DNA from: Acinetobacter silvestris
GTDB lineage: Bacteria; Pseudomonadota; Gammaproteobacteria; Pseudomonadales; Moraxellaceae
Reading direction: 5' to 3'
Assembly (NCBI RefSeq): GCF_002135235.1
Contig: NZ_NEGB01000001.1
Coordinates: forward strand, 657,099-721,098
Length of the DNA: 64,000 nt
The position numbers and the translations under genes were made by a program. The stretch's first letter is position 1, and each line of letters opens with the position of its first letter. The notes beneath the pieces are model-generated. The model worked only from the letters and a program-made list of their open reading frames with translations. It did no database searches and was not told the origin of the DNA. Shown one piece after another: positions 37,438 to 45,841 of this stretch.

Positions 37438-37848
37438 TTATGCCCCAATGAATTTACGATGGATCAATACACCCGCCAACATTGCAACAATAAAATAGAC
37501 AGCATCATAATGCCCTAAACCAATCAGTGTAAAACTAGGCGCTGGACAAATACCAGCAATGCCCCAACCAATTCCAAAAATAAAAGCACCTGAAAGTAAA
37601 GTTTTATCCCATTGATGATTCTGAGGCAGCTCAATTACTTCATTAAATAGTGTAACTGGTCTTCTCTTGGCCAATTGGAAAGGAATAAATGCCACCATAA
37701 TTGCACCGACCATAACAAATGCAAGACTAGGATCCCAATGACCAAAAATATCTAAAAAGCCAATTACTTTTGCAGGATTAGCCATTCCAGAAAGCATGAG
37801 CCCAACTGAAAATATTGCGCCAAAAATAAATGCGAATATATTTTTCAT
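37438..37848 (-). CDS. YeeE/YedE-family (DUF395-type) sulfur transporter, second half
   Basis: A 136-residue membrane protein with about four helices. The signature GIGWGIAGICPAPSF near 91 holds the conserved Cys of the family, which moves thiosulfate, persulfide or related sulfur compounds. It pairs with the preceding gene: each encodes half of what is a single two-repeat protein in other bacteria (PmpA/PmpB arrangement). Its start codon touches the stop of its partner. Confidence 0.88.
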   Translation of the reverse strand: MKNIFAFIFGAIFSVGLMLSGMANPAKVIGFLDIFGHWDPSLAFVMVGAIMVAFIPFQLAKRRPVTLFNEVIELPQNHQWDKTLLSGAFIFGIGWGIAGICPAPSFTLIGLGHYDAVYFIVAMLAGVLIHRKFIGA

Positions 37849-38264
37849 TAGAAAGCTCCAATAATATGACGCATGATAAATACGGTAATAAAGCCCGCTA
37901 ACATAAATATACTGGTTGCAATCATTGAACGTTTAGAGAGACGGCTTATGCCACAAATTCCATGTCCACTGGTACAGCCCGAACCTAAACGTGTACCAAA
38001 TCCAACCAATAAGCCTGAAACAATCAGCATAAATGGACTTGAAGTCATGGCAATATCTGGTTTTATAAATATCCCATATATAAATGGCATAATGAATAAA
38101 CCCAACAAAAACCAAAATGCTGGCGCTTTAAAAATATTATGAGGACTTAATACTTGTGCAATTAACCCACTCACCCCTGCAATACGTCCATTCACAAATA
38201 AGTATCCAACGACTGCACTGCCTAAAAGTAATCCACCTAAGAATGCTATTAGAAAATCGTGCAT
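37848..38264 (-). CDS. YeeE/YedE-family (DUF395-type) sulfur transporter, first half
   Basis: A 138-residue four-helix membrane protein with the family signature GTRLGSGCTSGHGICGIS near residue 83, which contains the conserved Cys pair. I took the ATG at 38264 as the start because GAGG lies about 10 bases upstream; a TTG 6 codons earlier is in frame. It is the first gene of the transporter-transporter-hydrolase operon. An AT-only near-palindrome lies about 30 bases upstream. Confidence 0.88.
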   Translation of the reverse strand: MHDFLIAFLGGLLLGSAVVGYLFVNGRIAGVSGLIAQVLSPHNIFKAPAFWFLLGLFIMPFIYGIFIKPDIAMTSSPFMLIVSGLLVGFGTRLGSGCTSGHGICGISRLSKRSMIATSIFMLAGFITVFIMRHIIGAF

Positions 38265-38292
38265 ATTTCCAGCCTCAATCAATATATGTTTT

Positions 38293-38314
38293 TATAATAT
38301 ATTATTATATTAAT
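38293..38314. promoter_or_regulatory. AT-only near-palindrome upstream of the sulfur operon
   Basis: A stretch of alternating A/T (ATAATATATTATTATATTA) with approximate two-fold symmetry lies 29 bases before the first YeeE gene. ArsR-type BigR repressors of similar operons bind AT-rich palindromes, so this is a possible operator. No bigR-like gene is adjacent, and in AT-rich DNA the pattern could be chance. Confidence 0.3.
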
Positions 38315-38587
38315 TATTTAAACTAAAGCTTTGTAAGTAATTATTGCTTGAATTCATGCACTAGCTTTAATGGACTAAGTAATTGTTTTTAATATTTATA
38401 TAATTTATTCATAATTATTAACGCTTCAAAATTTTCATAAGATGATCATAATAGCGATGATTCTGCTCGTTCTACGGTTCAATTTCACTTTATCAAGAAT
38501 GTAAAACATAGACTTGTATTGGTTAAACCTTTATGCATAATAAATTAGAGCAATCACTCTAATTATAAAAATATAGGAACACATACC
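38315..38587. other. Intergenic region upstream of the HD-domain gene
   Basis: Together with the palindrome this completes a 323-base divergent gap between the sulfur operon and the HD-domain gene. It presumably holds both promoters. I see no gene or further structure. Confidence 0.4.
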
Positions 38588-39346
38588 ATGATAGGATCTC
38601 GAGAATGGATGAATAGCAGTCACGGATCATTAACCATCAAAGAAAAAATCAAACTCATCAATAAAGTATTCATACCTGCAAGTCTTGCTTTTAGTAAAAC
38701 ATTTTTTCCACAAACACCATCAGATACCTCTTTAGAATTAAGTGAGTTCATTATTCCAGATACCACTATTGTTAAAGACGCAATTTTAGAATTAGACAAT
38801 TGTGGTTCACCCAGCATTATTCATCATTCATGGCGCAGCTATTTTTGGGGTGCAGCTATAGCCAAATGTAAAACATGGCATATAGATCATGAAAGCTTGC
38901 TCATCGCCAGTCTTATTCATGATTTAGCTTTAGTTGATGATAATCTGAATCGTCAGCAACAATGTAAATGCTTTACTTATGCCAGTGCCTTACACGCTGA
39001 AGCTTTATGTAAAAAACATAATTATCCTCAAGATAAAACGGAGAATATTTCCAATGCCATTTGCTTACATATGAATGGTTATCTGGATGAAAGTGATCCA
39101 AATTTGAGTAAAGAAGTTCTCATCTTACAAAAAGCCACGGCGTGTGATGTTATTGGAACAGATCTAGCTCTGTTAAGAACACGTTATCGTAATGAAGTCT
39201 TGACAAAATATCCGAGAGAAGATTTTAATGCTGAAATGCAGAAACTGATAAAAAAAGAAGCACAGCATAATCCTAAGTCACGTACTGCACTGATGTATTC
39301 ATCTGGCTTATCCATGATGATTCAAATGAATGTATTTAAAGAATAA
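38588..39346 (+). CDS. HD-domain protein (putative metal-dependent phosphohydrolase or cyanamide-hydratase-like)
   Basis: A 252-residue protein with the HD pattern: His in HHSWRSYFWGAAIAK near 80, HD in LIHDLALVDD near 112, and later AICLHMNGY near 160. The spacing resembles the HD proteins annotated as cyanamide hydratase-like, but the reaction is not certain. TAGGAAC precedes the ATG by about 8 bases. The alpha/beta hydrolase gene follows by 14 bases on the same strand, so they probably share a transcript. Confidence 0.78.
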   Translation: MIGSREWMNSSHGSLTIKEKIKLINKVFIPASLAFSKTFFPQTPSDTSLELSEFIIPDTTIVKDAILELDNCGSPSIIHHSWRSYFWGAAIAKCKTWHIDHESLLIASLIHDLALVDDNLNRQQQCKCFTYASALHAEALCKKHNYPQDKTENISNAICLHMNGYLDESDPNLSKEVLILQKATACDVIGTDLALLRTRYRNEVLTKYPREDFNAEMQKLIKKEAQHNPKSRTALMYSSGLSMMIQMNVFKE

Positions 39347-39360
39347 AATGGAAATAATTC

Positions 39361-40182
39361 ATGAACGAAAACTTTTTTCAAAGAAACCTTCATTTTTATC
39401 AAAGTGATGCCATTGCTGTCGATATTTATCATCAGCCTGATAATAAAACCAATATTATTCTTCTACCTGCTTTAGGGGTTGCCATTGATAAATATGACGC
39501 ACTAATTCAAGCACTCATTCAGCAAAATTTCAATGTTATCACCGCAGATTACCCTGGTTGTGGGCGTAATACCCCCACTGTTTCAGCTGAATTTGATTAT
39601 GGTTATGCAGATTTACTGGGTTATTTCATTCCACAACTCGTTCAAATATCTAAAGATCTAATAAATCAAAAACCCATCATTTTAGGGCATAGTTTAGGTG
39701 GGCATTTGGCGACATTGTATGCGCAATATGAAGATGTTGATGTCATTGGCATAGCGACAGGAAATATTGGATTTCTAAATTGGAATTTAAAAGGTAAGTT
39801 TAATATATTAAAAGCGGTGATTACCTTTAATGCCATGATTTTAAAAGATGGTTTTTTAGCAGGCTATAAAATTGGCTTTGGCAATAAAGAAGCCAAAACT
39901 TTAATGCAGGATTGGTCTAAAACAGTGCTAACTGGGCACTATAGACACATCATTGCAGATGAAACGATCTCTGAAAATTCAGCTTTATTTATTCAATTCA
40001 AAAATGATGATTTTGCTCCATTCACCTCTACCCTTGCTTTAAGCCGTTATTTTAAACATCCTCAAATTGAAATTTTAGATTTAACAGCACTAACCAAAGG
40101 CAATCAGCATAGTGCATGGATTAAACAACCTAAACAAGTCGTTGCACGCATACAAGAATGGATTACTAACCAATCGCAGTAG
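39361..40182 (+). CDS. Alpha/beta hydrolase
   Basis: A 273-residue serine hydrolase of the alpha/beta fold. The nucleophile elbow GHSLGGHLATLYAQ lies near 105. A likely acid follows in QFKNDDFAPFTSTLALS near 220, and the His is in GNQHSAWIKQPKQ near 254. This arrangement is seen in YheT-like or small-ester hydrolases. No signal peptide is visible, so it is cytoplasmic. It is co-oriented with the HD-domain gene. The substrate is unknown. Confidence 0.83.
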   Translation: MNENFFQRNLHFYQSDAIAVDIYHQPDNKTNIILLPALGVAIDKYDALIQALIQQNFNVITADYPGCGRNTPTVSAEFDYGYADLLGYFIPQLVQISKDLINQKPIILGHSLGGHLATLYAQYEDVDVIGIATGNIGFLNWNLKGKFNILKAVITFNAMILKDGFLAGYKIGFGNKEAKTLMQDWSKTVLTGHYRHIIADETISENSALFIQFKNDDFAPFTSTLALSRYFKHPQIEILDLTALTKGNQHSAWIKQPKQVVARIQEWITNQSQ

Positions 40183-40218
40183 AGATTTTTACTAAGATAA
40201 ACTCATTAAATTTAAGGA

Positions 40219-40533
40219 TCATAATCGATCAATGATTTCTTCAAGCACTTCGCCGTCCTTAAAATACCATCGTTTCTGATGGGTTGAAATAAAACTGCCT
40301 ATAAATATAGGTGCACGATCAATAGGCGATTTGACTTTAAAATAGCCTTGTTCTATTGCCCAGTCATAACTCCCTTGATTTAATGGATATTCCGTTAAAA
40401 CACCACTGAGATAATTTTTTTGAATCCAAGTATTTGCTAAGCTAAATGAAGAAAATACGGCTGAAGAAAAGCATGACCGATCAAAGTTAAAAATAAAAAC
40501 CTTCTCTGAAGAATGATGCATGCTGATCACCAT
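40219..40533 (-). CDS. Small conserved protein, DUF7710-like
   Basis: A protein of about 100-104 residues with the pattern VFIFNFDRSCFSSAVFSS, then WIQKNYLSGVLTEYPLNQG, then SYDWAIEQGYF. I associate this with small bacterial proteins of the DUF7710 type, often found alone or next to polymorphic toxin loci. The start may be the second ATG (40521), which has GGTGA upstream. Function unknown. Confidence 0.6.
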   Translation of the reverse strand: MVISMHHSSEKVFIFNFDRSCFSSAVFSSFSLANTWIQKNYLSGVLTEYPLNQGSYDWAIEQGYFKVKSPIDRAPIFIGSFISTHQKRWYFKDGEVLEEIIDRL

Positions 40534-40715
40534 AGCTTTTCATTATTTTTATTAAATTTTACCCCATCTCAATATTACATCAACTTAATTATTGTGTGAC
40601 TTTGGTCACATTTTTTAATTTAAGTAGCGCATAGTTTTTGCCATTCCAATTTGTAGAGATCATCAGATTAATAGTTCATATTCTTGAATAAGAATTGGAA
40701 TATTGACCGTTATAG

Positions 40716-41012
40716 AATGATTATGATGAATGCCTAATTCAAAGAGAAATAAAAATACAAAAAATCGAAATCGCCCAATTATTCTCTTTAGGGAAGTTTC
40801 AGAATATTCTTCGATATTTTGCATCCATAGAATGTACTTTTTCTATACATGGCATTAATAAAACATCGGATACGGTGATTATTCAAGGACACGCTATTTT
40901 TCGATCCAATAACACTGAAAATCATATATCCGTGTGTGATATTTATCAATTTAATAGATATGGAAAAATCTCACAAATTACATCGTATTGCATCCCAATT
41001 AAAACTGCATAA
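40716..41012 (+). pseudogene. Remnant of a SnoaL/NTF2-like protein gene
   Basis: The forward frame is open for 98 codons but has no ATG, GTG or TTG at a useful position. The translation (FSLGKFQNILRYFASIECTF ... IYQFNRYGKISQITSYCIP) follows the NTF2/SnoaL plan of an N-terminal helix pair and a strand ending with a G-x-I-x-x-I-x-x-Y pattern. I read it as a gene that lost its 5' end. The region 40534-40715 before it holds nothing I recognise. Confidence 0.4.
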
Positions 41013-41047
41013 TAATTGGACTTGACTGTATACAGATTACTTTCGAC

Positions 41048-41773
41048 ATGATCTATATCGCCTTAGCAATTATTAGCATTATTTCAGGCATGATTAGCGG
41101 TGTCGTCGGAACAGGATCATCTATAATTTTATTACCCATTTTAGCGTATATTTTTGGAGCGAAACTAGCAGTACCGATTATGGCGATTGCAGCAATTATG
41201 AGTAATATTTCAAGAGTGATACTCTGGCATAAAGAATTAAATATAAAAGCTTTTTTACTCTTTATTAGTTTAGGTTTACCTGCCACAGTTTTAGGCGCAA
41301 ACACCTTGTGGCGAATGCCAGTCACATTAACCAATATTTGTATTGGTCTATTTTTCCTATGTTTAATTCCAATTCGACATTGGGCTAAAAACAAACAATT
41401 AAAATTAACAGCATGGCAAATGGTTTATTCAGGGGCATTTTTAGGATTTTTAACAGGCGTCGTCTTTTCCACTGGTCCACTTTTACTACCCGTTTTTAGT
41501 GGTTTTGGCTTAACCAAAGGTGCTTTACTTGCCACAGAAGCCGCAGCTTCATTTTTAATCTACCTCACGAAAAGTGCGACCTTTGGAGCATTAGGTGTAT
41601 TACAACCAGCCATATTAATAGCAGGTTTTTTAGTCGGAAGTGGTTTGATGCTTGGAAATTATATAGGCAAAGTTTTTGTCTTAAAGATGTCCGATCAGAC
41701 TTTTAATATTTTACTCGATACCATGTTATTCATTGCAGGGCTTTCTATGCTCTGGGAAGCATATATTCGATAA
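41048..41773 (+). CDS. TauE/SafE-family membrane transporter (sulfite exporter-like)
   Basis: A 241-residue protein with about seven or eight hydrophobic helices. The family repeats IISGMISGVVGTGSSIILLP (near 11) and GAFLGFLTGVVFSTGPLLLP (near 129) are typical of TauE/SafE. Members export sulfite, sulfoacetate or other anions, or import them; the cargo here is unknown. It stands alone and is convergent with the cobalamin cluster. Confidence 0.85.
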   Translation: MIYIALAIISIISGMISGVVGTGSSIILLPILAYIFGAKLAVPIMAIAAIMSNISRVILWHKELNIKAFLLFISLGLPATVLGANTLWRMPVTLTNICIGLFFLCLIPIRHWAKNKQLKLTAWQMVYSGAFLGFLTGVVFSTGPLLLPVFSGFGLTKGALLATEAAASFLIYLTKSATFGALGVLQPAILIAGFLVGSGLMLGNYIGKVFVLKMSDQTFNILLDTMLFIAGLSMLWEAYIR

Positions 41774-41885
41774 TCACAATTAAATAGAGGAAATAGTCGC
41801 TATATAAAAACGTCAAAAAAAACATATAAATGATTTTATTTTAACACTTTAAATTATTTTATAATGCTTAGCTTTACAAGAGTTA

Positions 41886-42632
41886 TCAAATCACCACATA
41901 AAAACTTAATATCACAAAACTCCACAAACTCACAGCTTCTGTAATTTCAATACTTGCACCTATGGTATCCCCAGTAATTCCACCGATTCTTTGAATAAAT
42001 TTATGCCGTAAATACATCAAAGTCATTATAAAGGTCAAAGCTGTCAATATTCCGACCCAACTAAAATATGCAGTCATAATCAAACACAGTGCCAAAATGA
42101 ATATTGACCATTGTTTAGAAATAAATTCTGCTATGGAAGAACCTAAGCCATTTCCGCGAATATACGGTGTTGTAAGGAATAAGAATAACGGCGATAAACG
42201 ACCTAAAACGGGAAATAATAATAAAGCTGCATAGAGTTGTTTTTCTAATAACACATAAATGGCAGACCATTTCATCAGACAAAGAATAATTAAACTTAAA
42301 ACCCCAATTGGACCACATGCAGGGTCTTTCATAATGGTTAAAGTACGTTCTTTATCACCAAAACCACCGACCCATGCATCTGCAGTATCAGCTAAGCCAT
42401 CTAAATGTAAACCACCAGTCAGCCAGATCCAAAGTATCAGAATAATACTCGACAATAAAACAACAGGTAAAATCTGTAGTAATGTTGCTACAGTACATAG
42501 GATCAAACCAATCATTAATCCAACCACTGGATAAAACAATAATGACTGTCCATTCTGCTGTTTACTTGGCATAGCCTTAAGCTGGATGGGAAATGTCGTG
42601 AGAAATTGTAAGGCAATCAAAAATGGAGTCAT
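41886..42632 (-). CDS. cobS: Adenosylcobinamide-GDP ribazoletransferase (cobalamin synthase)
   Basis: A 248-residue polytopic membrane enzyme that joins adenosylcobinamide-GDP to alpha-ribazole, giving adenosylcobalamin. The motif GGLHLDGLADTADAW near 70 with its Mg-binding acidic residues is diagnostic. GGITGDTIGASIEITEAV near the end is also conserved. It overlaps the phosphatase gene by 4 bases and ends the cob cluster. Confidence 0.93.
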   Translation of the reverse strand: MTPFLIALQFLTTFPIQLKAMPSKQQNGQSLLFYPVVGLMIGLILCTVATLLQILPVVLLSSIILILWIWLTGGLHLDGLADTADAWVGGFGDKERTLTIMKDPACGPIGVLSLIILCLMKWSAIYVLLEKQLYAALLLFPVLGRLSPLFLFLTTPYIRGNGLGSSIAEFISKQWSIFILALCLIMTAYFSWVGILTALTFIMTLMYLRHKFIQRIGGITGDTIGASIEITEAVSLWSFVILSFYVVI

Positions 42633-43258
42633 ATTTTACTCTCACCACTATTATCCATGAGTAACAGAATGGAAGAGTTTTTATCTATTTCAAATGAATT
42701 CAATTGTCCTAACTCAGCAGACATTTTTAAGAGATCATCCAAAGGCTGATTCAGCGCCAAACATTTTAAGAGTTTGATCACACCACCGTGTGTAACCACT
42801 AGAGCATGTTGCCAATTATTTTTGAGCATAAGCCTTTGAATATTTTGTGAAGCTTGTAAAACTCGATCATGAAAAACGAGCATTGTTTCAGCATTGGGTG
42901 GGCTAAATTGAGTAGGTTGTTGCCAAAACTGAGCCAATACTTCAGGTTCTTTCGCATAAATTTCCTGAATCGAAATCCCTTCCCAATCACCAAAATGCAT
43001 TTCTTGTAAATTCTGATCTTGAAATAAAGGGCGTTGTAATTGCTCCGCTATATTTTCAGCAAACAACCGACAACGTTTTAACGGCGAGCTAAAAATTACG
43101 TCCCAGTGTTGCGCATGGCTTAAGGATTGATCTATGGTCAAATCAATGGTCTGGCACATTTGAGACCAACCCCGTTCAGTTAACTCATCATCAGTTGAAC
43201 CTCGTAAGGTATGCCCTAGCGTTGTTTCACCATGACGTAATACATCAATCCTAAGCAC
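42629..43258 (-). CDS. cobC: Alpha-ribazole phosphatase-like histidine phosphatase
   Basis: A 209-residue histidine phosphatase with the catalytic RHGET motif (VLRHGETTLGHTLRG near 8), a second site SSPLKRCRLFAE near 58, Glu in MHFGDWEG near 91, and the late His in VVTHGGVIKLL near 152. In this cluster it should dephosphorylate alpha-ribazole phosphate (or adenosylcobalamin phosphate). It sits between cobT and cobS in the same direction. Confidence 0.88.
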   Translation of the reverse strand: MLRIDVLRHGETTLGHTLRGSTDDELTERGWSQMCQTIDLTIDQSLSHAQHWDVIFSSPLKRCRLFAENIAEQLQRPLFQDQNLQEMHFGDWEGISIQEIYAKEPEVLAQFWQQPTQFSPPNAETMLVFHDRVLQASQNIQRLMLKNNWQHALVVTHGGVIKLLKCLALNQPLDDLLKMSAELGQLNSFEIDKNSSILLLMDNSGESKI

Positions 43259-43288
43259 AATATGTCCCTAATTTTTATGAGTTCAAAA

Positions 43289-44344
43289 TTACACTTTTTC
43301 GCCAATCACAGCTGCTTCAGCAAATGTTGCCATATTATTGTGTAAGCTGCATGCCAGTTTAATCAAACCTAAAGATGCACCTGCACCACTACCTTCACCT
43401 AAACGTAAATTGAGTTTTAGTAATGGAGTAGCATGCAGTTCAGCTAATATCCGTTGATGTCCATATTCAGCAGATTGATGTCCAAATAGCATCCATTGAC
43501 GTACTTCAGGGTTTAAACGTACAGCGACTAAAGCCGATACTGAACTGATAAATCCATCGATCACCATCGCTAAACCAAGTTGAGCACAGCGGATATAAGC
43601 CCCTGTCATTGCCGCAATTTCCAAGCCACCTACGGCACAAAGCGCTTTAAAAGCATCATTTTCAACATAGTTTTTATGCAATGCTAAAGCTTGATCAATG
43701 ATATTTTTTTTATGAATCAATTGTTCTTCACGAATACCTGTACCGATGCCTGTTAATTTTTCAGCAGGTTCATTTAATAAGAAGCATGCAATTGCGGAAG
43801 CTGAGCAAGTATTGCCAATGCCCATTTCACCAGCGACATAAATCGATGCGCCATTTTCCAGAGCTTTTTCTACACTCTCACACCCCAAATTCATGGCTTG
43901 AATACATTGTTCTTCAGTCATCGCGACTTGTTTAGAAAAGTTTGCAGTCCCTTGTGCGATACAATGCTGCTCTACGCCAGCATAGTCATACACATCACCA
44001 ACCGAGCCGCAATCAATAACTTGTAAAGTCGCATGATATTCTTTAGCAATGACTGCAATACAAGCGCCACCTGAAGCAAAGTTTTGCAACATCTGACGAG
44101 TAACTGCCTGAGGATATGCAGAAATATTTTCATCCATCACGCCATGATCACCTGCAAAAATGGTAATCCATGGTTTATCAATATTAGGACGAGGGTTATC
44201 TTGTAAACTTGCCAACAAAATAGCGATATTTTCTAATTCAGATAATGATCCTGTCGGCTTAGTCAGTTGTAATTGACGCTCAGTAGCCAACTGTCTGGCA
44301 GACTCACTCGGTTGTTTACATGTATCTAACCACCAATTCATCAT
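43289..44344 (-). CDS. cobT: Nicotinate-nucleotide--dimethylbenzimidazole phosphoribosyltransferase
   Basis: A 351-residue enzyme that makes alpha-ribazole phosphate, the lower-ligand nucleotide of cobalamin. Conserved parts include TGSLSELENIAILLASLQ near 32, IFAGDHGVMDENISAYPQ near 65, GEMGIGNTCSASA near 173 and the C-terminal LRLGEGSGAGAS with the catalytic Glu near 317. It overlaps cobU by 4 bases. Confidence 0.94.
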   Translation of the reverse strand: MMNWWLDTCKQPSESARQLATERQLQLTKPTGSLSELENIAILLASLQDNPRPNIDKPWITIFAGDHGVMDENISAYPQAVTRQMLQNFASGGACIAVIAKEYHATLQVIDCGSVGDVYDYAGVEQHCIAQGTANFSKQVAMTEEQCIQAMNLGCESVEKALENGASIYVAGEMGIGNTCSASAIACFLLNEPAEKLTGIGTGIREEQLIHKKNIIDQALALHKNYVENDAFKALCAVGGLEIAAMTGAYIRCAQLGLAMVIDGFISSVSALVAVRLNPEVRQWMLFGHQSAEYGHQRILAELHATPLLKLNLRLGEGSGAGASLGLIKLACSLHNNMATFAEAAVIGEKV

Positions 44345-44859
44345 TTATCTCCTTTTAAAATCATTGGAAATCCTGCAACACAAAACATAACTTTATCGGC
44401 AATCTGGCCAAGCTGTTGATGTAATCGCCCTGCTTCATCTACAAATTTTCGGCTAATTTCACCCATTGGCACAACACCTAAACCTGTTTCATTACTCACC
44501 AGAATAACCTGAGACTGAAGTTGAGCTAATGTTTGTAATAACTTTTGACATTCTTGCATCTGTAATTCTGCATTTTCATGCATGAGTAAATTACTCATCC
44601 ATAAGGTTAAACAATCAATTAAAATACATTGATTCGTTTGATCAATTTGTAATAATCGATCTGCCAGATATATAGGTTCTTCCAACACATGCCAATGACT
44701 CGGTCTTTGTTGTTGATGCTGAGCAATACGATTCTGCATTTCCTCATCCCAAGCCTGTGCCGTGGCAATATAGATCACATTCAATGCAGAATCTTGAGCG
44801 ATTTGTTCTGCTAAACGGCTTTTGCCTGAACGTGCTCCACCTAGAATTAATTGCAACAT
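44341..44859 (-). CDS. cobU: Adenosylcobinamide kinase / cobinamide-phosphate guanylyltransferase
   Basis: A 172-residue bifunctional enzyme (CobU/CobP). The P-loop GGARSGKSRLAEQI lies near 7, the guanylylated-His region YIATAQAWDEEMQNRIAQHQ near 30, and ILVSNETGLGVVP near 120. With CobT, CobC and CobS it completes nucleotide-loop assembly. No corrin-ring genes are seen here, so the cluster fits cobinamide salvage or late-stage assembly. No cobalamin riboswitch is evident in the 31-base gap upstream. Confidence 0.92.
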   Translation of the reverse strand: MLQLILGGARSGKSRLAEQIAQDSALNVIYIATAQAWDEEMQNRIAQHQQQRPSHWHVLEEPIYLADRLLQIDQTNQCILIDCLTLWMSNLLMHENAELQMQECQKLLQTLAQLQSQVILVSNETGLGVVPMGEISRKFVDEAGRLHQQLGQIADKVMFCVAGFPMILKGDK

Positions 44860-44890
44860 GACGTTATATAACTCACCTGAATTTTACGAA

Positions 44891-45520
44891 TTAAAATTTT
44901 GATAAATAAAATTGTTGATGGGGATAAAGTGGCCCTTGCAACTCCTTCGCTTTATAACAGCCAAAACTTAAATGGTCGACTGAAATATCAAAACTTTGCT
45001 GTTGAAGTGATGCAATTTTTGCAAAAATTGCATCACTGTTGAATGCTGAATGATAAAGTCCAAGAGTGATGTGAGGAGAATAGTTTAATGGTGCAATTTC
45101 ATTTTGGGATTTTGATAATAAATTTCTAATTTTACTTAGGCTATTATGATGATCCAAAACTTCTACAAATAATGCACTATCAAAACTATTGATCTTGCCT
45201 ACTGTTAATTGAAAAGATTGAATATTTTCTTGAACTAATAGCTGTAATTGTTGTTTAAATTGTTCATTTGAAAAATCATCATTCAGTATGGGAGCCTGAT
45301 CAGTTAAAAAACCACAAATAAACAATGTGATATGAAATTGTCGTGTATTCGGTTGAAATAAAAACGCTGAAAAGTCTACTCTCAGTTGATTGAGATAAAT
45401 TAATAATTCAGGTTGATGAATTTCTAAATACCAGACCGCATAGTCCTGTCGTCCACGATGCCATTCAGGATAATCATGTCTTTGCGTGGGAATAACACAT
45501 TGTGAGGATTTTAGAAACAC
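44891..45520 (-). CDS. 2H phosphoesterase / 2'-5' RNA ligase-like protein
   Basis: A 209-residue protein with two HxT motifs, FHITLFICGF near 63 and PHITLGLYH near 148, the hallmark of the 2H phosphoesterase fold (LigT/2'-5' RNA ligase superfamily). Such enzymes open cyclic phosphates or act on RNA ends; the substrate here is unknown. It is 31 bases upstream of cobU on the same strand, so it may be co-transcribed, but nothing ties it to cobalamin chemistry. Confidence 0.75.
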   Translation of the reverse strand: MFLKSSQCVIPTQRHDYPEWHRGRQDYAVWYLEIHQPELLIYLNQLRVDFSAFLFQPNTRQFHITLFICGFLTDQAPILNDDFSNEQFKQQLQLLVQENIQSFQLTVGKINSFDSALFVEVLDHHNSLSKIRNLLSKSQNEIAPLNYSPHITLGLYHSAFNSDAIFAKIASLQQQSFDISVDHLSFGCYKAKELQGPLYPHQQFYLSKF

Positions 45521-45841
45521 ATCAAAGTCACAGAAAATAGATTAGAATATTTAAACATGGATTCTTATATTTTGTTGAACTGATTGAATTAGAACGACTC
45601 ATATCAAGCTGAATTTAATTCATCTTTTCTAAATATACATTTAACTCAGTTATATCATTATCATAAAGCCAAGTTATGCAGTCATATTTGCTAGAATTTC
45701 ATAATTTTTGAGTAATTATTCTGCCAACACATTATTCCATTACATAACCCTACAAAGTATATGTAACAGCGTATAGATATATTACACGTATGTACTAGAA
45801 TATAGATCGTTGAGATAATAATGAATGGAAATATTTAGTAT
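45521..45841. other. Divergent gap upstream of blaADC
   Basis: This 321-base AT-rich stretch carries no gene and no recognisable insertion-sequence end. In particular I see no ISAba1-like terminal repeat or transposase that would drive beta-lactamase over-expression. It should hold the native blaADC promoter. Confidence 0.5.

Noticed and set aside
44860..44890. Possible cobalamin riboswitch for the cob cluster
   Set aside because: The gap before cobU is only 31 bases and the region upstream of the 2H phosphoesterase shows no B12-box-like sequence that I can recognise.
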